DNA of 64,000 nucleotides from Guillardia theta CCMP2712. Lineage: Eukaryota; Cryptophyceae; Pyrenomonadales; Geminigeraceae. Of the stretch, positions 33,501 to 44,548 are shown piece by piece. The notes under the pieces are model-generated. The model was given only the letters and a program-made list of their open reading frames with translations. It made no database searches and had not been told where the DNA came from. Position 1 is the stretch's first letter, and every line of letters begins with the position of its first letter. Both the position numbers and the translations under genes were made by a program. The stretch lies in the NCBI RefSeq assembly GCF_000315625.1, contig NW_005434523.1:16326-80325 (forward strand). The letters are read 5' to 3'.

Positions 33501-36050
33501 CGAGCAAGGATCAGGATCTCAGACACAAGACCGGACGCACAAGACGAGCCAAAGAGAGGAGCGAGAAGACCACAAGCCAACACAAGCAGGCGAAGGCCAG
33601 GGTCTGAAGATGCACTCTAGGGTAGGACAATGCAGGAAAACGACATGACGCAAGCTTGCTGGTAGAGGCAACAGACCTACGCAAGATCCTCGCTCAGCTG
33701 CCGTCTCCGTCCCTCTTCGGCATGCTCTGACGGTAGCGCTGAGACGTCAGGCCTGAAGGGGTTAAGTTTATTAAAGTTAACCTGATCATCCTTCTTTCTC
33801 AAAGGCTCTCGAGCGCACGAGGACTAAGAGGCAGAGATGAAGCTTGTTCAGACAGCAACCTCATCTCCAATCCGACCATGTAGCAAACTTGGATTTCTCC
33901 AAGTCTTGACGAGAGAAAGTTTTCCAAGCGATGTCACGTTGATGCCATATGAACAGCACCTTTGTTTATTGATAAGAGATTGAGCAAGATGGCAGTCTGG
34001 CTCATTACCTCTCCGTGTCGGTCTTGGATCTTCGATCCTGACCTTTCCCCCTCCTCCGCTGGCTCTCTATGTTGTTTTTCCGTGCAAAACTTGATTCTGA
34101 TTCTAAGCAAGCTCGCATGCTTGATGTCTGTTTGTTCACGGTATCTCTATATTTCCTCTTCCGTTATCCTTCAAGAACAAAGACACCACCAAGCATGATT
34201 GACGCTGTATTGCAAATAAACCTCGTGTCCTGCGATGGCTGCAAGTTTAGCTACCCCCTGGGTAGCTCAAGGAGTTGGAGAGAGGAGGACGAAAGACCAT
34301 GTTTCGACTTGTCGACCAGGGGAGTCGCGAAGCTGTCCGCAAGCTTGTCGTTAGGTTGCTGACTTGTCTCTTTTTGTTTGCGTTGTGAAGTTATGGTCAC
34401 GTTACTATCGGCATCTCAAGATCCGAACCGTCGCTTCAAGGTTGACATTCCTATCACGTTGCGATCGGCGATGTTGAGTCAGCAGGTCACACACATGCAG
34501 GGTCTGAGAATGACCGTCACGTTACGATCGGAATGTTTGACCCCCATTATTCAACAGTTGTTTTTCGAAGCGGCTCTCATGCGTCCAGAGGGACCTGATG
34601 TCTCACCCTCCCGTCTTTGGTGGGATGATTACAAATAGGCCTTTCCTGTCTCTGTGCTTCTCTACATCTTGTTTGCTGTTTTCCCTCGCCTTAGTACCTT
34701 CTCGTTGAGACAAAGCTTCACTCTTGAAACTCTCATCCCCATGGCTTGTCATCGGATCACAACCACCAGAGGGACCGACGGGGACAGATCAACGGAGCTG
34801 CCCTCGCCTAGGAGGACGAGGTTGGGTACCATACCCCTCCCTTGGACCAGTTGCTTGCTCCCCTCTTCTTCCCTGCCTGCCTGCTTCCGTTCCTGGTGAC
34901 TTGTGTATGTCGCTGCTGCGGAAGATAGACTGGAATAGTGTCCTGCACGTATGCTTGGGCATCTTGTCGCGGTGTATGGCCCTCGATGCTTCATGTCTCG
35001 ACTTGTCTTGTCTTGTGTTTTACATGTATCGTCGTGTCATGGATGATGGTCGAGAGGTGTTGCAGTCTGCTTGTCGCTGTCATGGCGTCTTGTGGCATGC
35101 TCTGCACTTGTTGTTTCTTCGCCCACGGTTCATCATCGGCACTTGCGCTGTTGGCTGCTGTCTTGCTTGACCGCAGCCCATCGATCAAGCTGTACAAAGC
35201 AGCTTTGGAGAGCAGGTCAGAGAACATGTACAAGCTGTGCTGCCATGCCGCTGGGACATGAAGCTCTTGGCTTAGCACGTGCACTAGGCATATGCGGTAT
35301 GGTCGACAGCAAGTCTGTCGAGCTTTGCAAGTAAACCTCACACATCCTACCCTTCCCTTGTGTACCGCCCAGTGCACGCCCTCTCCCCTCCTTCTGTCTA
35401 CCCTCTGCAGCCTGCCCCGCTTGCTTGCATGCTTCAAGCCCCGGCTCGCGACAAGCGCCGGGCTCCAGCAGGCAAAGCAACCCGCGAGGCTCGCTCCCTT
35501 CCTACCTCGAGGACGTGAGGGATGATCCCCCACAGCAGCCGGCTCAGTGCAGCCACAGACAAGGCTAGCTCGTCAGCCTGTCCAGCCTTGAGCGTGGCTC
35601 GAGGCCTGAGAAAGCACGACGAGGTTGTCCGATGCCTGTGGCTCGTCGCTGGACACTCGGAGGCGGACTCGGCACGACCTTACAGGCGTGGTGTAGCGTA
35701 GCACAAGGCCTGGGCCTGACGCTCCTCTGCTCGTGGCCTGCGTGTGCCCATCACGTGACCATCAAGCTCGCGATGGTGGGGTAGGGAAAGGCGGTATGGA
35801 AGAGGAGGTTTGGATCAGCAGGCAGAGGGAGTGGAGGCGATGGCTGCAGGTAGCGATGCTGACGATGAGACGTCGGCAAGCCAGCGCGGAGACTTTGAGG
35901 CAGAGGAGAAGGCTTCCAGCGACATACAAGTACCGATCATCGCCCCGAACTTGTAGCCATATATGCCTAGAGAGCCTGCTCGCAGCCCTCATCTCACAAG
36001 GAGAGGCGGGATGCTTGCTGACCAGCTCACGGCGCTTGACAAACGAGTTG
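30520..36050. repeat. Mosaic of inverted and direct repeats, no confident gene
   Basis: Blocks recur several times. 31.2-32.05 kb is inverted at 33.95-34.75 kb (centre near 33.0 kb). A block of about 350 bp at 30.84-31.18 kb is inverted at 33.0-33.35 and again at 34.75-35.05 kb. 30.52-30.67 is inverted at about 35.39-35.54. 32.14-32.63 recurs in direct orientation in pieces between 35.17 and 36.04. Matching open frames in these blocks follow the DNA identity and show no recognisable domain. Many copies of the 19-bp family V motif lie here. Confidence 0.8.
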
Positions 36051-36379
36051 CTGACGCAAGCAATGTATTCCAATGGTCTCAACAATGTCTCTAAAAGACG
36101 TCTGGTAGTCCGCTACGTAAGCATCCTTGTCTTCTACAGTTGCGTTTATGTTGTATTCGTCTTCTTCTTTTTGTCTACTTGACTCTTTCTGCGTTGTCTC
36201 CTCCGCCACTCTGCGTCTCTTGAGATCTTGCTCTTTGCTCGTCCTCTTGTAGTCTGCTCTTCGTCTCTAGTCGTCTTGGATCAAGCTCTGGACTTCTACC
36301 CTTGTGAGTGCCCCGATGCTTTCGTCTGCTGACGCATCGGTCTTGCCTATCTCATCTTCATCTCCTCAGGTGACCTCTA

Positions 36380-36755
36380 CTTCGTGCCTGGTCATGACTC
36401 TTGCTCGTCTTCGTGCCTGGTCATAACTCTTGCTCGTCTTCGTGCCTGGTCATGACTCTTGCTCTTCTTCGTGCCTGGTCATGACTCTTGCTCGTCTTCG
36501 TGCCTCGTCATGACTCTTGCTCGTCTTCGTGCCTGGTCATGACTCTTGCTCGTCTTCGTGCCTGGTCATGACTCTTGCTCGTCTTCGTGCCTGGTCATGA
36601 CTCTTGCTCGTCTTCGTGCCTCGTCATGACTCTTGCTCGTCTTCGTGCCTCGTCATGACTCTTGCTCGTCTTCGTGCCTGGTCATGACTCTTGCTCGTCT
36701 TCGTGCCTGGTCATGACTCTTGCTCGTCTTCATGCCTGGTCATGACTCTTGCTCT
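36380..36755 (+). repeat. 29-bp minisatellite, left-arm array (about 13 copies)
   Basis: Unit cttcgtgcctggtcatgactcttgctcgt, with tGGt/tCGt variants. The inverted partner in the right arm at 52091-52616 has about 18 copies. Confidence 0.95.
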
Positions 36756-37420
36756 TCTCTCTTGAGCTTCTCGTCTTCATCTCGCTGTGCAGTAAATTCC
36801 AGACCAGGACAGGCCCTTTGCCAGCCTCGAAATAACCAGCCGTCAAGTAGAGCTTTGCTAGTAAGCTTCACATCCTACCCTTCCCCTGTGTACCCCCCAT
36901 TGCAGGCTACCATGGGGGTTCTTGGCCATGATGGTGACTTGGGAAGGAGCGACAAGAGTAAAGGAGGGACCGAGAAGTTGTATGAGGAGGTTTGGATCAG
37001 CAGGTAGAGGGAGCGTTTGCAATGGCTGTCAGTGCAGGTGTGGCAAGGATTGATTGTAGCTCGAGAGGTCGGAGAGAGGGGGCGAGAGATGACGAGGAGG
37101 GTTGTACAGCTGGACGAGAGCAGAGGGAGGCCGGAGAGCTAGTTCAAAGAGTAGGGAAGGATGATCGACTCGAAGAGGAGATGACAGTGAGAAGGGTAGG
37201 GGAGGACTTACGATCAGACGGTGCCGGACTAGCGATGAGACTCGGAGGTCGAGGCGGTGAGCCTTGAAGCGGCATGGAGGTATTGATCAGCGCTCCTATC
37301 TCGTAGCCATCTGCACGCCTACTTGCGGCTCTAGTGCCTGGAGCGAGAGAGAAGGCGATAGACGTCATGAAGTTTACCACGGGACGTGACAGCTTGCGGA
37401 CTAGACTTGCGGTCGTGGTT

Positions 37421-37439
37421 GTCACGTTACCATCGGCAT
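37421..37439 (+). promoter_or_regulatory. 19-bp family V motif inside the palindrome arm
   Basis: Perfect match; inverted partner at 51406-51424. Not adjacent to a family V gene. Related copies: 31612-31630, 32676-32693, 32744-32761, 32881-32898, 34396-34414 and 38119-38137, some with one mismatch. Confidence 0.5.
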
Positions 37440-39568
37440 CTCAAGATCAAGGCTCTACGTCTCCCCCGGTAGTCTCGGAGTCTACCTCCGTGTAAGGCGG
37501 TCAGAAGCTCTTCTGTGCCGCCCTGAGGCGTTGGCAGGCTTCAAGCAGACCCGCTCCTCTCTCCCCCAGTCGCGAGGGGACATGCAAGCGATGACACAAC
37601 CCCCCCCACCTGACCTGACAAAATCTTACGTCAGAAGAGAGCAGGGATAATGGACCTGATGTTTGCTCCGGCTGATCATGTTACCGTCGGCATTGTTGAG
37701 TCAGCAGGTAGCAGAGACGGAAACCTTGCCGGTCATAGGCAACGCATTGGACAACAAGTTACCAACCGACTGTCGTACCGGTGGTCACGTGATCAGACTT
37801 GAGTGGCGATCACGTTACGATCGGGATGTAGTCCACGTTACCATTGGCATCGACTGAAGAAGTCCGGCTGTCAGACATCAGGGCTATACAGAGGGGTCCC
37901 TTGGAGAGGAAACTTGAGTCAGCAGGATTGGGGTGGGTGGGCAGAGAGGGCGATTGGACGGTGAAGAATTGGGAGGGTTGAAGGAGCCTGGAAGCTCATC
38001 GAAGAGACGATCGTCGTTTGTGCGAGGCGGACCTTTGTCGGGCAATTTTGACTGATCACGTGGCCATCGGCTTTTCTGAGTCAATCATCACGTGACCATC
38101 GGCTTTTCTGAGATAGTGGTCACGTTACCATCGGCATCTGAAGTAGATCTGAGAGATGTTGAGTCAGCAGGTCACTCTGTTGATGGTTGTCACGCGAGGT
38201 CTGAGGACCGTGGAACAACCGGCTCAAGGCTTTTCGTCTTGTCATCATCGGTCCCTTGGACTCCACGTGATGCGAGATTTGACGTCAGGCTCATCTTGGA
38301 ACAAACAAGGACGAGGAGAGTGAACTTGGGATCCGTTGCATACCATCGTTCACGGTCGCGAGGCTAGACGTTTTACAGCAAGAATTTTTCTGCGACATCC
38401 AATCTTGAAGCACTGGCATTCTGAAGTGGAAGCAACAGTTCATCCAACTCTCCCTGTAACTTTGCAGAACCCGAAAGAAATTTTTCACTTTGTAACTCGG
38501 GATGACTGTCCAGGCTTCGAAACAAAGAATCCAAAACAAAATCGCCGAAATCAAATGTTGTCTTCAGAAAAATCGAATCACGAATCCGAATCAGGCGTAA
38601 TAATCTGAGAACAAAGAGAAAATTTTCTCTTTGCAATCGAATCACTCCCCACCTCACTGGCCAGATACTATTCAGTCCAAAGATCTCCCGCAACACTGAG
38701 CCCAAGTACACCTTAGATTCTCACACCACACGAGTAGCTCTCCAACCACTCAGATGTACAACCTTGCAACACTCAAAGTTGGACTCACAGATCGGTCGGT
38801 CAACAACACCAATGCTTTTTTTGTCCACAGCAACTTCCTCCCCTTCACTCCCTTGCGTCCACCCTCAATGCACACCCCGCGCTCCACGTGTCCTCTTACC
38901 TTTCCCTCCACTGATGAGAAACGTTCCCCTGAACTTGTCATCGTCTTCAAGAGGTTATCCGGGTTTTTACAATAACCTCTCTTGAGTTGCAAAACTTCTT
39001 GAACTTGGTGAAGTATTGTTGTTTCTCGAGTTCGACATTCTTTCTCACAAAGGGCAGTAGAAGCAGCGTAAGGTGTGAAGAAGCAGAAGCACAAGACAAA
39101 GGTCATTGATCGGTGCAGTACAAGAGCTCGGGCTTGTAGCACGAGGAAAGCAAGGAGAGGTAGCTCATTCACTGCAGTAGCTGGTTAACTGTTGGCTGCC
39201 GACTAAGACTGGTCACCTTCAAGCCGCCGACAATGAGTTGACAGTAAGTTCAGTATCAAACACATTCCTTGACTCTGCGTAAACCAGGCAAACCAGATTA
39301 GCATGCAAACGCTAGTCTCCTGGGACTTGCCCTCGTTGCATCCTGACGATAAGAGGAAACCTGTGTAGAAAAAGAGTAAACGATGCAGTGGCAACAAATG
39401 TGATTGACTAGTGCTACTGCTACTGCTGCTACTAGCTTGACGATGGTTGCAAACACGCCAAACCATGCAAGCGTAAATCATCAATCATTCATTAAATTGT
39501 GTAAAACAATGCAGAGCAGCAAGTAAGCTATACCCCACCAAGCTCTGTTAAATGAAAACCTGCCAGCT

Positions 39569-40693
39569 TCAGGCACTCCCGCGCTCTCCTCCGCTCCATA
39601 CCGCCCTCCCTAGGCCCGTCGACTCCTCCGGCGTCTCCCACCACCCTTCAAACGCAAGCTCCTCCTCCTGCCAGCTCTCCTCCTCCTCCCTCGCCTCGCC
39701 AAGCAGGTGAAGCTCCCACGGCTCTGACTGGATGGACGCGACATCATTCTGAACAGGTAGAAAGCTCCCAGCCTCTCGATTCTCCTCCTCCCCCGACGAC
39801 CAAAATGATGGCTCCCTACTGCCATAAGGTCCCTCAATCCCGGTCTCCTCCTGCATCCTCTCCTTCCCTCTCCCCCACAGCCGGGCACACAAGCTAGCCT
39901 CGGACCTCTTGTCCTCGACCATGATGCCTTGCACTGCCCCCGCCTCCTCCAGAGACTCAGCGGCCTCCTCTCCCGACGACCAGGTTGCAGGCGACCATGC
40001 CTCTTCGGCCCTGCTCTCGCTTGCAACACCCGCAGCATTCATCATCGTACCCTCCATCCCCTGCTTGCACTCCTCTCCCGCGCCTCTCCCTCCCTTCATC
40101 CCCGTCCTCGCCTTCCGGTACACCCGACGCGGCGCCTTGCTCCAGTTCACCGTCATCTCCGCCCACGCCCCGTACCTCTCCCGGCAGCACTGCTCCAGCG
40201 CCTCCAGGCTCACGTCCGCCCCGAGCCTGCACGCGAGCTGGCGGAGCTTGAGCCAGGCCTGCCGGAGCTCCTGGAGCTCGTGGGGGTCGTCGGGGTTCCT
40301 CCAGCGGCGGTTGGAGAAGAAGTAGCGCGCGCTGCTGCTCCTCGAGAAGTCCGTCGCCTCGACATCGTCGGGGAGGATGCAGCGGTCGCGGATCTTGGTG
40401 AAGCCGTTGTGCTCGAGGACCTTGTTGAACTCCACCTCCCTCACCCCGTACCCCCCGAACGTCTGCTCCGCGCTACGGGCGGCGGCCGGGATGCAGTCGC
40501 GGAGGGCGTCGTAGAGGGAGAGGCGGCCTTTGCGGGGGATGAAGAGGTGGCTGAGGGAGGCAGGGACGGCTCGGGAGACCTGAGAGCAGGGGTGAGGTCT
40601 GAGCAGGAGATGAGAGGAGGGGGAGGAGCATACCGCTTGGGCGAAGGCGAGGGCGACGGCCTTGGAGGCGGGGGAGGCAGAAGGCCGGACCAT
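39569..40693 (-). CDS. Family V copy B (356 aa)
   Basis: Exon 1 40693-40634, exon 2 40579-39569, the same 60-bp first exon and GTATG donor as the other copies. Full conserved core (SHLFIPRKGRLSLYDALRDCIP through VNWSKAPRRVYRK). The tail is longer than in other copies and looks composite: its first half matches copy G (ECKQGMEGTMMNAAGV, EAWSPATWSSG) and its second half matches copy C (SREPSFWSSGEEENREAGSF, SEPWELHLLGEAREEEESW), then ends again like copy G (GRAVWSGGERGSA). Intact reading frame. Function unknown. Confidence 0.82.
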   Translation of the reverse strand: MVRPSASPASKAVALAFAQAVCSSPSSHLLLRPHPCSQVSRAVPASLSHLFIPRKGRLSLYDALRDCIPAAARSAEQTFGGYGVREVEFNKVLEHNGFTKIRDRCILPDDVEATDFSRSSSARYFFSNRRWRNPDDPHELQELRQAWLKLRQLACRLGADVSLEALEQCCRERYGAWAEMTVNWSKAPRRVYRKARTGMKGGRGAGEECKQGMEGTMMNAAGVASESRAEEAWSPATWSSGEEAAESLEEAGAVQGIMVEDKRSEASLCARLWGRGKERMQEETGIEGPYGSREPSFWSSGEEENREAGSFLPVQNDVASIQSEPWELHLLGEAREEEESWQEEELAFEGWWETPEESTGLGRAVWSGGERGSA

Positions 40694-41088
40694 GCTGCAG
40701 TGAAGGGAGCGACAATATGCTTTTGATTGATGTTGGCTTCGGAGAGTATGTTTTTGAGCTGTTGACAAAGGGGAGAGGGAGAGGAGATTGGGTTGGACGT
40801 GGTGTTGTTGGAGGACGCTGCTGGAGGATACCCTGTTGTGGATCAAGAGCAGAAGGAGCAGCTGGTGCTAGGGGCAGAGGGGAGGAGGGGGAATGCAAAG
40901 GGGTCCGTTCCTTCATCATCTGTTCCCCTGTTGATAGACCGACTACCCCTCATTGTGACTCAATATTGAGTGTACCGGTACTTGGATCCGGATCTTCCGA
41001 TTCCCCCTCTGTGCAACTTTCCCCGACCCCAAGGTAACCACCCACCCTTTCAAGCTGTTTGTACCCACCCCTTCTTGCCGGTCGTGAG

Positions 41089-41107
41089 ATGCCGATGGTA
41101 ACGTGAC
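41089..41107 (-). promoter_or_regulatory. 19-bp family V upstream motif (copy B)
   Basis: Perfect on the gene strand, about 396 bp upstream of the copy B ATG. Confidence 0.5.
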
Positions 41108-41487
41108 GTGAAGTACAAATGATTTTTCAAAATTTCTTTTTTGACGAGTAAACCAGGCCTGCCTCAGTATCGGTCAGCACTAAGTGAAGCCAGGCAGGGT
41201 TGACGTTTTGAGTGAAGACACGCCTTGAGTGAAGACACGCTTTGAGTGAGGCAGAAGTTTCTTTTGACTTGACGGCACACTAAAGGTGAAGACAGATGTC
41301 TCATATGTTTGAAGACAAGTCCAAGAAAGGTGTGAGGTCCCACACTTTCAGCAAGCAACCTTTACTTTCAATCAAATTCACACTGTCAAATCATAGCTTC
41401 GTTACAATCTGCCTTACATGTTCGCCTTCAACCATAACATCCCCCTTTTCTCCTCAACGTATCTTGACATTTCCACTGATCCCGTGC

Positions 41488-42428
41488 TTATTCTACAACA
41501 TTCCATCTTGCCTCCCCTAGGCCCGTCACCTCCTCCGGCGTCTCCCACCACCCTTCAAACGCAAGCTCCTCCTCCTGCCAGCTCTCCTCCTCCTCCCTCG
41601 CCTCGCCAAGCAGGTGAAGCTCCCACGGCTCTGACTGGACGGACGCGACATCATTCTGAACAGGTAGAAAGCTCCCAGCCTCTCGATTCTCCTCCTCCCC
41701 CGACGACCAAAATGATGGCTCCCTACTCCCGCTACCAGCAGGTCCCTCAGCTCCGGTCTCCACCTCCATCCTCTCCTTCCCTCTCCCCTCCTGCCCCTTG
41801 CCCCTCCCTCCCTTCCTCCCCGTCCTCGCCTTCCGGTACACCCGACGCGGCGCCTTGCTCCCAGTTCACCGTCATCTCCGCCCACGCCCCGTACCTCTCC
41901 CGGCAGCACTGCTCCAGCGCCTCCAGGCTCACGTCCGCCCCGAGCCTGCACGCGAGCTGGCGGAGCTTGAGCCAGGCCTGCCGGAGCTCCTGGAGCTCGT
42001 GGGGGTCGTCGGGGTTCCTCCAGCGGCGGTTGGAGAAGAAGTAGCGCGCGCTGCTGCTCCTCGAGAAGTCCGTCGCCTCGACATCGTCGGGAAGGATGCA
42101 GCGGTCGCGGATCTTGGTGAAGCCGTTGTGCTCGAGGACCTTGTTGAACTCCACCTCCCTCACCCCGTACCCCCCGAACGTCTGCTCCGCGCTACGGGCG
42201 GCGGCCGGGATGCAGTCGCGGAGGGCGTCGTAGAGGGAGAGGCGGCCCTTGCGGGGGATGAAGAGGTGGCTGAGGGAGGCAGGGACGGCTCGGGAGACCT
42301 GGAGGGGGGAGGGGACGGGTTAGAGCAGAGGAAAGAGGGAGGAGATGAGATGAGGGGGAGGAGCATACCGCTTGGGCGAAGGCGAGGGCGACGGCCTTGG
42401 AGGCGGGGGAGGCAGAGGGCCGGACCAT
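41488..42428 (-). pseudogene. Family V copy C, frameshifted
   Basis: Exon 1 42428-42369, exon 2 from 42298. The core is intact until MTVNW, where one extra c in a ctccc run (about 41859-41863; other copies have ctcc) shifts the frame, so SKAPRRVYRK is lost. The original frame resumes in another phase from about 41841 to 41488, with SREPSFWSSGEEENREAG and WWETPEEVTGLG. Either a recent pseudogene or a sequencing error. The 3' part also lacks the usual terminal residues because sequence beyond 41488 is different. Confidence 0.75.
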
Positions 42429-42626
42429 GGAGGCTTAGTTAGCGTTTCTACTCCAGGAAAGGGGGCGGGAGAAGATAAAAAGCCTCTAGTTTACTACATC
42501 CTTGCATCCCCCGCCTGTTTTCCCGACTGATGACCCCACCCTTCCCAACAAATCACCCAGTATAAGAACCCCTGGTCTCTTGAAAGGTTTAAATGTGTTT
42601 TACTCGTCGGACCGACGGAATCAGAG

Positions 42627-42645
42627 ATGCCGATGGTAACGTGAC
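42627..42645 (-). promoter_or_regulatory. 19-bp family V upstream motif (copy C)
   Basis: Perfect on the gene strand, about 200 bp upstream of the copy C ATG. Confidence 0.55.
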
Positions 42646-42659
42646 CTAGGACATCCGAG

Positions 42660-43235
42660 TCAGAGGAGTCCGACTCCGAGGCCTCGAGGATTGTACTTGG
42701 ATAGAAAAGACTTGGAGTCCCATAGTCATCATACACGTGCTCAAGTACTGATCCAAGCACGAGAATGTCAAGAGCGCTCCTCCTTTGTTTGCCAGGTGGC
42801 TGAGCTTGGAGACGAGCAGAAAGTATCCTCTCTCCTCTTGTCACTTACTTCGACGTTTCTTATGAATATCTTGCTGTTTGGTACAGGCAACTACGCAAAG
42901 GTACCGTGAAAAGCCAATTTCAATATGCATGTTTCCCTATTAAATCATACAACTACAAGTCCATCTTGTTAGGATTGAACGTCTTCGATAACTTTCGAAT
43001 TAAAGTGGAACTTGATACAAAGCAAGTTTGAAACACTCAGTACAACCACATCGTAAGTTGATAGTTTGAAATGATCCGAAACGATCAGTCAAGAAATGAT
43101 GATATCAAACAAGTGAGGAAGAGCGAAGGATGTGCAGGAAATTGATCTCAAGAGCGAGTCTGACATCCAGATTCAAATGAAACAGCAAGAGACTCAAGCA
43201 CTGCTCAAAACAAATTGCTGTCTACTTCCTGTCAT
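42660..43235. other. Spacer between copies C and D
   Basis: AT-richer unique DNA of about 570 bp. I see no gene or repeat in it. Confidence 0.5.
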
Positions 43236-44227
43236 TCAGGTCCAGCTCCTGCTCCCCCAGTCTCTTTCCAAGTCGTTCAGGCCCTGAGGTGTTTCTCTTC
43301 CCACCCGCTGAAGCGCTCCTCCCTCGAGACTGATATCCTCCTCCTCATTTTCATCATCGAAGCTCTGCTCCCAAGATTCATCAAGCAATTCCTCCTTATC
43401 GGATGTTTCATCAAGCTGCTCATCGCCAGCGAAGCCAGTAGATGATCCAACCATGCTCTCACCCGCTGCTGACGGTCCTGCCTCCTCTATCTCCTCGACC
43501 TCTTTCCCAGCTGAAGATGATAAACTGTGGACATGTGACGAACCCTGCTGAGATAAGCTAGCAACTCCAGCCTTCCCCTGCCTACACTCCTCCCCATCGC
43601 CTCTCCCTCCCTTCCTCCCCGTCCTCGCCTTCCGGTACACCCGACGCGGCGCCTTGCTCCAGTTCACCGTCATCTCCGCCCACGCCCCGTACCTCTCCCG
43701 GCAGCACTGCTCCAGCGCCTCCAGGCTCACGTCCGCCCCGAGCCTGCACGCGAGCTGGCGGAGCTTGAGCCAGGCCTGCCGGAGCTCCTGGAGCTCGTGG
43801 GGGTCGTCGGGGTTCCTCCAGCGGCGGTTGGAGAAGAAGTAGCGCGCGCTGCTGCTCCTCGAGAAGTCCGTCGCCTCCACCTCGTCGGGGAGGATGCAGC
43901 GGTCGCGGATCTTGGTGAAGCCGTTGTGCTCGAGGACCTTGTTGAACTCCACCTCCCTCACCCCGTACCCCCCGAACGTCTGCTCCGCGCTACGGGCGGC
44001 GGCCGGGATGCAGTCGCGGAGGGCGTCGTACATGGAGAGGCGACCCTTGCGGGGGATGAAGAGGTGGCTGAGGGAGGCAGGGACGGCTCGGGAGACCTGG
44101 AGGGGGGAGGGGACGGGTTAGAGCAGAGGAGAAGAGGGAGGAGATGAGATTAGGGGGAGGGGCATACCGCTTGGGCGAAGGCGAGGGCGACGGCCTTGGA
44201 GGCGGGGGAGGCAGAGGGCCGAACCAT
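43236..44227 (-). CDS. Family V copy D (306 aa)
   Basis: Exon 1 44227-44168, exon 2 44096-43236. Core identical or nearly so to copies E-G; DALRDCIP preceded by SMY, as in copy A. The tail is unlike the other copies: Ser-rich (SSHVHSLSSSAGKEVEE), then an acidic segment (SDKEELLDESWEQSFDDENEEED) and a shorter end with GRETPQGLNDLE. It is the innermost left-side copy of the palindrome and sits head to head with copy E across 321 bp. Intact. Confidence 0.82.
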
Positions 44228-44435
44228 AAGATAATATGTTTGTCCTGTTGTTTCTAGCAACACTGTACAGTCACTGTGAATGCTCATTCAACCTTGCCTC
44301 ATGGTTGTTCTATGCGTATGTAGGATGAGGAACCCGTTCCAAATACAGATGATGGACCGGTCATACAAAATCGCACTACCCCCCACTCCCTGCGGATGCT
44401 TTTCTAGATAGGGTGGTGGCCATGCAGTCGCTAAG

Positions 44436-44454
44436 ATGCCGATCGTAACGTGAC
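44436..44454 (-). promoter_or_regulatory. 19-bp family V motif in the divergent D/E promoter
   Basis: One mismatch (CGATC for CCATC). About 210 bp upstream of copy D in gene-strand orientation, and about 95 bp upstream of copy E in the opposite orientation. The 321-bp spacer 44228-44548 also has C-rich tracts (ctacccccc near 44378). Confidence 0.5.
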
Positions 44455-44548
44455 CGATCCTCGCATATCTATTTTCGTTTCCTTTTCAAGACCATTTTCA
44501 CCCTTCGATAATTTTCTTGTCTCGCACATTCCATCCTCCCATCCTATT

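Larger units (their letters stand above)
36380..40700. repeat. Large palindrome, left arm (outer part)
   Basis: Inverted relative to 48.9-52.6 kb. Matching landmarks include 36992-37267 with 51578-51853, 37144-37425 with 51420-51701, 39203-39484 with 49969-50250, and family V copy B with copy G. The alignment is interrupted at about 38.37-39.0 kb (right 50.5-50.82 kb), where the arms differ. Apart from copy B I see no confident gene in this arm. Confidence 0.9.

Noticed and set aside
36380-36755. CRISPR-like array of 29-bp repeats
   Set aside because: Units are head-to-tail without unique spacers; simple minisatellite.
40000-40726. Rightward open frames of up to 265 codons antisense to family V copies (VHPTRRLAPVHRHLRPRP type)
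   Set aside because: They recur behind every copy because the high-GC sense gene leaves the antisense frame open; the spliced sense model with conserved exon borders explains the locus.
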